DNA from: Tsuneonella aeria
GTDB taxonomy: Bacteria > Pseudomonadota > Alphaproteobacteria > Sphingomonadales > Sphingomonadaceae
DNA: 64,000 bases
Assembly (NCBI RefSeq): GCF_009827495.1
Contig: NZ_WTZA01000002.1
Location: forward strand, 1-64,000
Direction: 5' to 3'
In this document: piece by piece, positions 60,847 to 64,000 of the stretch
Position numbering within the stretch: position 1 is the stretch's first letter
Layout: every line of letters begins with the position of its first letter
Made by a program: the position numbers and the translations under genes
Notes under the pieces: model-generated
What the model saw: the letters and a program-made list of their open reading frames with translations, nothing else
What the model was told of the DNA's origin: nothing
Database searches by the model: none

Positions 60847-62157
60847 ATGAAGACCTGGGTTCTGGCGGCACTTGCGGCCGTATCGCCGATCGCGGTGGCG
60901 CACGCGCAGGAGGTGCAGGACGGGACCGGCGTGACCTACATCCACGCCGGCCGCCTGCTCGACCGGCCGGGCGAGGCCCCGCGCGGACCGTCCACCGTAA
61001 TCGTGCGCGGCGGCAAGGTGGCCGAGGTTCGCGACGGCCACGTCGCGGCAGAGGCGGGGGCGAGGGTCGTCGACCTGAAGGACAGGTTCGTCCTTCCCGG
61101 CCTCATCGACATGCACGTCCACCTTCTCGGCATCGGCGGCGACCCGATGCGCGCCCGCATGCTGGCGATCAACACCGAAACGGAAGATGACGCGCTCTAC
61201 GGCGCGGGCAATGCCCGCCGTACGCTGCAGGCCGGCTTCACCACGGTGCGCGATCTGGGCGGGCTTGCCCGCGGCATTCGCGCGCTGCGCGACGCGATCG
61301 ACCGCGGCGACGTAGACGGGCCGACGATCGTCAACGCGGGCGAGCCGATCTCCGTCACGGGCGGGCATGGCGATCCGCGGAACGGCCTGTCTTCCGACAT
61401 CGCCCACGCCGTTGCCGACGATGTGGACAACACCTGCGACGGACCGGACGATTGCCGGCGCGCCGTGCGCCGCCAGGTCGGCAAGGGCGCGCAGGTGATC
61501 AAGTTCATGGCCACCGGCGGCGTCCTGTCGAACGTTTCGGGCGGGCTCGGCCGGGCGATGGAGCGTGACGAGATGCGCGCCGTGATCGACACCGCGCACG
61601 GCCTGGGCCGCAAGGTCGCGGCGCACAGCCATGCGCGTGAAGGGACCGCCGCCGCGGTGGAGGCGGGCGTCGATACGATCGACCACGGCACGTTCCTCGA
61701 CGATGCGACGGTGCGCCTGATGAAGGATCGCGGCACCTGGCTGGTGCCGACCATGTTGGCGCCGGCGACCGCGCTCGAACAGGCCGAGGCCGGCAGCCTG
61801 CCGCCCGCCGTCGTGCCCAAGGCGCGCGAGGCGGCCGCCGCGGCAAGAGCGAGCTACGCCCGGGCCATCGCGGCCGGCGTGCGGATCGCGTTCGGCACGG
61901 ATTCCGGCGTGTCCCGCCACGGTGACAACGCCCGCGAATTCGCCCTGCTGGTCGAAGCCGGAATGACCCCGGCACAGGCGATCCGCGCGGCCACGGTCGA
62001 TGCGGCCGAAGCGCTCGGCCGGCCCGGACTCGGTGTCATCGCGGCGGGCGGCCCGGCCGACCTGATCGCGGTGAGCGGCGATCCGCTGGCCAACGTGCGC
62101 GAGCTGGAAGACGTCGATTTCGTGATGAAGGGCGGGAAGGTCGTTCCGCTGGATTGA
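60847..62157 (+). CDS. Secreted amidohydrolase (metal-dependent hydrolase)
   Basis: A 436-residue amidohydrolase with a signal peptide (VLAALAAVSPIAVAHAQ). The metal ligands are in LPGLIDMHVHL, KVAAHSHAREG, TIDHGTFLDD and GTDSGVSRHGDN. VIKFMATGG supplies the position often occupied by the bridging Lys. Such exported enzymes act on peptides or cyclic amides (Xaa-Pro dipeptidase- or imidazolonepropionase-like), but the substrate is not readable. GGGGGAGGGG precedes the ATG at 60847. The stop is four bases from the convergent CPBP gene. Confidence 0.92.
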   Translation: MKTWVLAALAAVSPIAVAHAQEVQDGTGVTYIHAGRLLDRPGEAPRGPSTVIVRGGKVAEVRDGHVAAEAGARVVDLKDRFVLPGLIDMHVHLLGIGGDPMRARMLAINTETEDDALYGAGNARRTLQAGFTTVRDLGGLARGIRALRDAIDRGDVDGPTIVNAGEPISVTGGHGDPRNGLSSDIAHAVADDVDNTCDGPDDCRRAVRRQVGKGAQVIKFMATGGVLSNVSGGLGRAMERDEMRAVIDTAHGLGRKVAAHSHAREGTAAAVEAGVDTIDHGTFLDDATVRLMKDRGTWLVPTMLAPATALEQAEAGSLPPAVVPKAREAAAAARASYARAIAAGVRIAFGTDSGVSRHGDNAREFALLVEAGMTPAQAIRAATVDAAEALGRPGLGVIAAGGPADLIAVSGDPLANVRELEDVDFVMKGGKVVPLD

Positions 62158-62161
62158 GCGT

Positions 62162-62908
62162 TCAGCCCGAACCCGCCAGCATCAGTCCGGCAAACAGCGC
62201 GTTGTGCAGCATGTGCAGCGCGATCCCCGCCAGCAGGCCGTGGCGCACGCGCAGGTAGCCGAGGAGCAGCGCAAGCACGAACTGCGGCAGAACCAGCGGC
62301 AGCAGCGCCGGCGATGCACCGGCGAAATTGCTGAGGTGGACGCCGGCGAACAGCAGCGCGCTGGCGTAGAAGAACCACGGGAAATGGCGCTGGAAGGCGC
62401 CCAGCGCCGGCCGCTTGCGCAGCGCGAATAGCAAGGCGCCCGCCAAAACGAACGCCGCCGCCAGCGCCCCGCCCGCCAGCAGCGATCCGGGATAGAGCAC
62501 GATCGCCGCCGCGCCGGCCAGCAACGCCAGCACAGCCAGGATATGCCCGGGCCGCCCGGACAGCCAGCCGCGGAACACGATCTCTTCCCCGATCGGCGCG
62601 CCCGCGACGATGAAGGCGACCATGATCGGCGTGAGGGTGAAGCCGTTCAGCAGGTGATCGGGCAGCTCCAGCCCCAGCGCGCTCGCCAGCCCGATCCCGC
62701 CCAGCACGGCGGCCATCAGGGCAAGGTCCAGCGCGAACAGGACCAGCACCGCGCGCGCCGCCGGGCCGGGCGACAGGTCGGCGCGATCCGGCAGCACCGG
62801 GCGGCGCAGGAACGCGCCGAAGCGGCGCCACGTCGCCGGCAGCGGCAGGCGCCGCGCTGCATTTGTCGGCGCCGGCGATGGCCCGGCTCTTGTCGGTTGC
62901 CCGCTCAT
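62162..62908 (-). CDS. CPBP family intramembrane metalloprotease
   Basis: A 248-residue membrane protein with about six hydrophobic helices and the CPBP (Rce1/Abi) motifs [24 protein letters not shown] and [12 protein letters not shown], which carry the Glu and His residues of the active site. Such proteases may cleave membrane substrates or process small peptides; the target here is unknown. The start is ATG at 62908; a TTG at 62935 is possible but would run into the region upstream of the divergent yebC gene. It is convergent with the amidohydrolase gene, four bases apart. Confidence 0.92.
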   Translation of the reverse strand: MSGQPTRAGPSPAPTNAARRLPLPATWRRFGAFLRRPVLPDRADLSPGPAARAVLVLFALDLALMAAVLGGIGLASALGLELPDHLLNGFTLTPIMVAFIVAGAPIGEEIVFRGWLSGRPGHILAVLALLAGAAAIVLYPGSLLAGGALAAAFVLAGALLFALRKRPALGAFQRHFPWFFYASALLFAGVHLSNFAGASPALLPLVLPQFVLALLLGYLRVRHGLLAGIALHMLHNALFAGLMLAGSG

Positions 62909-62959
62909 GCGGCTAATGCGCCCCCCGTCCCTCAATCCACGTCAGCAAGAACGGACTTT

Positions 62960-63703
62960 ATGGCAGGCCATTCCAAGTTCAAAAATATCATGCACCGCAA
63001 GGGCGCGCAGGACAAGAAGCGCTCGGCGCAGTTCTCCAAGCTGTCCCGCGAAATCACGGTGGCGGCCAAGATGGGAACGCCCGATCCGGACATGAACCCG
63101 CGCCTGCGGCTGGCCGTCAACAATGCAAAATCGCTGTCGATGCCCAAGGACAACATCCAGCGCGCGATCGACAAGGCCGCGGCTGCCGGGGGCGAGGATT
63201 ACGAGGAAGTGCGCTACGAAGGCTATGGCCCGGGCGGCGTGGCCCTGATCGTCGAGGCGCTGACCGACAACCGTAACCGCACCGCCACCAACGTGCGGAC
63301 CGCGTTTGCCAAGAACGGCGGCAACCTGGGCGCCAGCGGCGCGGTCAGCCACGGCTTCGAACGCCGCGGCCAGATCGAATATCCGGCCACCGCGGGGGAC
63401 GAGGAAACGGTGCTGGAAGCCGCGATCGAAGCGGGCGCCGACGACGTGGAGAGCGGCGAGGACGGGCACACCGTATGGACCGACATGGAGTCGCTGCACG
63501 AAGTCGCCGGCGCGCTGGAAAAAGCGCTGGGCGAACCGGAATCGGTCAAGCTGGCGTGGAAGCCCAACCTGATGGTCGATGTGGCGGAAGGGGATGCGGC
63601 CACCCTGTTCAAGCTGGTCGACGCGCTGGAAGACGATGACGACGTCCAGACCGTGTGGGGCAACTACGCGGTCAGCGACGAGATCATGGAGAAGCTCGGC
63701 TGA
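62960..63703 (+). CDS. YebC/TACO1 family regulatory protein
   Basis: A 247-residue protein of the YebC/TACO1 family. [20 protein letters not shown] is the family signature at the N-terminus, followed by [40 protein letters not shown] and [20 protein letters not shown]. Members bind DNA as regulators or act at the ribosome on proline-rich stretches. It lies directly before ruvC, as in many bacteria. It starts at ATG 62960, and 26 bases separate it from the ruvC start. It is divergent from the CPBP gene. Confidence 0.95.
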   Translation: MAGHSKFKNIMHRKGAQDKKRSAQFSKLSREITVAAKMGTPDPDMNPRLRLAVNNAKSLSMPKDNIQRAIDKAAAAGGEDYEEVRYEGYGPGGVALIVEALTDNRNRTATNVRTAFAKNGGNLGASGAVSHGFERRGQIEYPATAGDEETVLEAAIEAGADDVESGEDGHTVWTDMESLHEVAGALEKALGEPESVKLAWKPNLMVDVAEGDAATLFKLVDALEDDDDVQTVWGNYAVSDEIMEKLG

Positions 63704-63729
63704 ACCTGGCCGGCAGGGGTGGAGGCGGC

Positions 63730-64000
63730 GTGATCATCCTCGGCCTCGACCCTTCGCTCAGCTGCACCGGGTGGGGCGTGATCCGCAGCGAAGGATCGCG
63801 CCTGTCACACGTGGCCAACGGGCAGGTGCCGACGGACGCCAAGGCGCCGATCGCGCAGCGGCTGCATCGCCTCCACGACGCGGTCGCCGCGCTGATCACT
63901 ACGTACGCGCCCGACCGCGTGGGGATCGAGGAGGTGTTCGTGAACAAGAACCCCCAGTCCACGCTCAAGCTGGCGCAGGCGCGCGGCGCGGTGCTGGCGG
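63730..64000 (+). CDS. ruvC: Crossover junction endodeoxyribonuclease RuvC, 3' end off window
   Basis: The first 90 codons of the Holliday-junction resolvase. The GTG at 63730 has GGAGG four bases before it. The reading begins [17 protein letters not shown], with the first catalytic Asp in GLDPS, and continues to [20 protein letters not shown], with the second acidic site and the conserved NKN loop. The rest, including the last catalytic Asp, lies beyond the window. It is cotranscribed with the YebC/TACO1 gene, as usual. Confidence 0.95.
   Translation, partial: MIILGLDPSLSCTGWGVIRSEGSRLSHVANGQVPTDAKAPIAQRLHRLHDAVAALITTYAPDRVGIEEVFVNKNPQSTLKLAQARGAVLA

Overview
The window is GC-rich, gene-dense bacterial chromosome. 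It looks like an alphaproteobacterium of the order Sphingomonadales, most likely the Erythrobacter/Altererythrobacter side; this is an inference from gene content, not a database result. The evidence is a GapR (DUF2312) gene, a HWE-family histidine kinase, sigma-EcfG-type promoters (GGAAC, 16-17 bases, GGTT or CGTT), the MetX-MetW pair, FtsEX followed by DUF218 and PlsC genes, tail-to-tail HisC-TyrC, and YebC/TACO1 followed by RuvC. I see no tRNA, rRNA, CRISPR array, insertion sequence or prophage.

Layout. 1-3.0 kb (minus): end of a polysaccharide locus with a rhamnosyltransferase-like GT2, a polysaccharide deacetylase broken by a frameshift, and an FkbH-like HAD protein with a cysteine-rich N-terminus that runs off the window. 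3.1-8.4 kb (minus): a small membrane protein, class Ia NrdA without an ATP-cone, a TonB-C-like secreted protein and NadB. 8.6-13.1 kb: two small zinc proteins, an orphan ABC ATPase, TldD, a secreted protein, a DUF924 protein and a CHRD lipoprotein. 13.3-22.8 kb: GuaA, a hairpin-rich gene-poor stretch, an acyl-CoA synthetase, GyrB, a membrane protein, a lipoprotein 5'-nucleotidase and a TetR regulator. 22.9-28.4 kb (minus): a leucine-degradation-like cluster (isovaleryl-CoA dehydrogenase, DUF1801, AbgT transporter, carboxyltransferase) plus a lipoprotein. 28.5-41.1 kb: HWE kinase, MidA-like methyltransferase, Lgt, a second acyl-CoA synthetase, GlnD, a cold-shock protein, YggS, a ThiE-like protein and FtsK. 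41.2-46.4 kb: a TonB-dependent receptor, then PstS and an OprP-type porin, each with a Pho box. 46.5-64 kb: alanine dehydrogenase, a zinc-ribbon/DUF3426 protein, FtsE, FtsX, DUF218, PlsC, TyrC, HisC, MetX, MetW, GltX, pyruvate kinase, GapR, a stress SDR, an amidohydrolase, a CPBP protease, YebC and the start of RuvC.

Regulatory reading. Three promoters fit the alphaproteobacterial general stress sigma factor EcfG. They sit before the CHRD lipoprotein, a membrane protein of unknown function and an SDR oxidoreductase. Two Pho boxes suggest that phosphate starvation controls pstS and the porin as two transcripts. Genes are packed tightly: many same-strand neighbours share ATGA, GTGA or TTGA start/stop overlaps, and four convergent pairs share a 4-base stop-stop overlap.

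I found no clearly new multi-gene system. The best leads are the Cys-rich FkbH-like protein, three tandem hairpins at 15.1-15.3 kb, a nested leader hairpin before a small membrane protein at 57.6 kb, two possible micropeptides flanking an acyl-CoA synthetase gene, and the split deacetylase.
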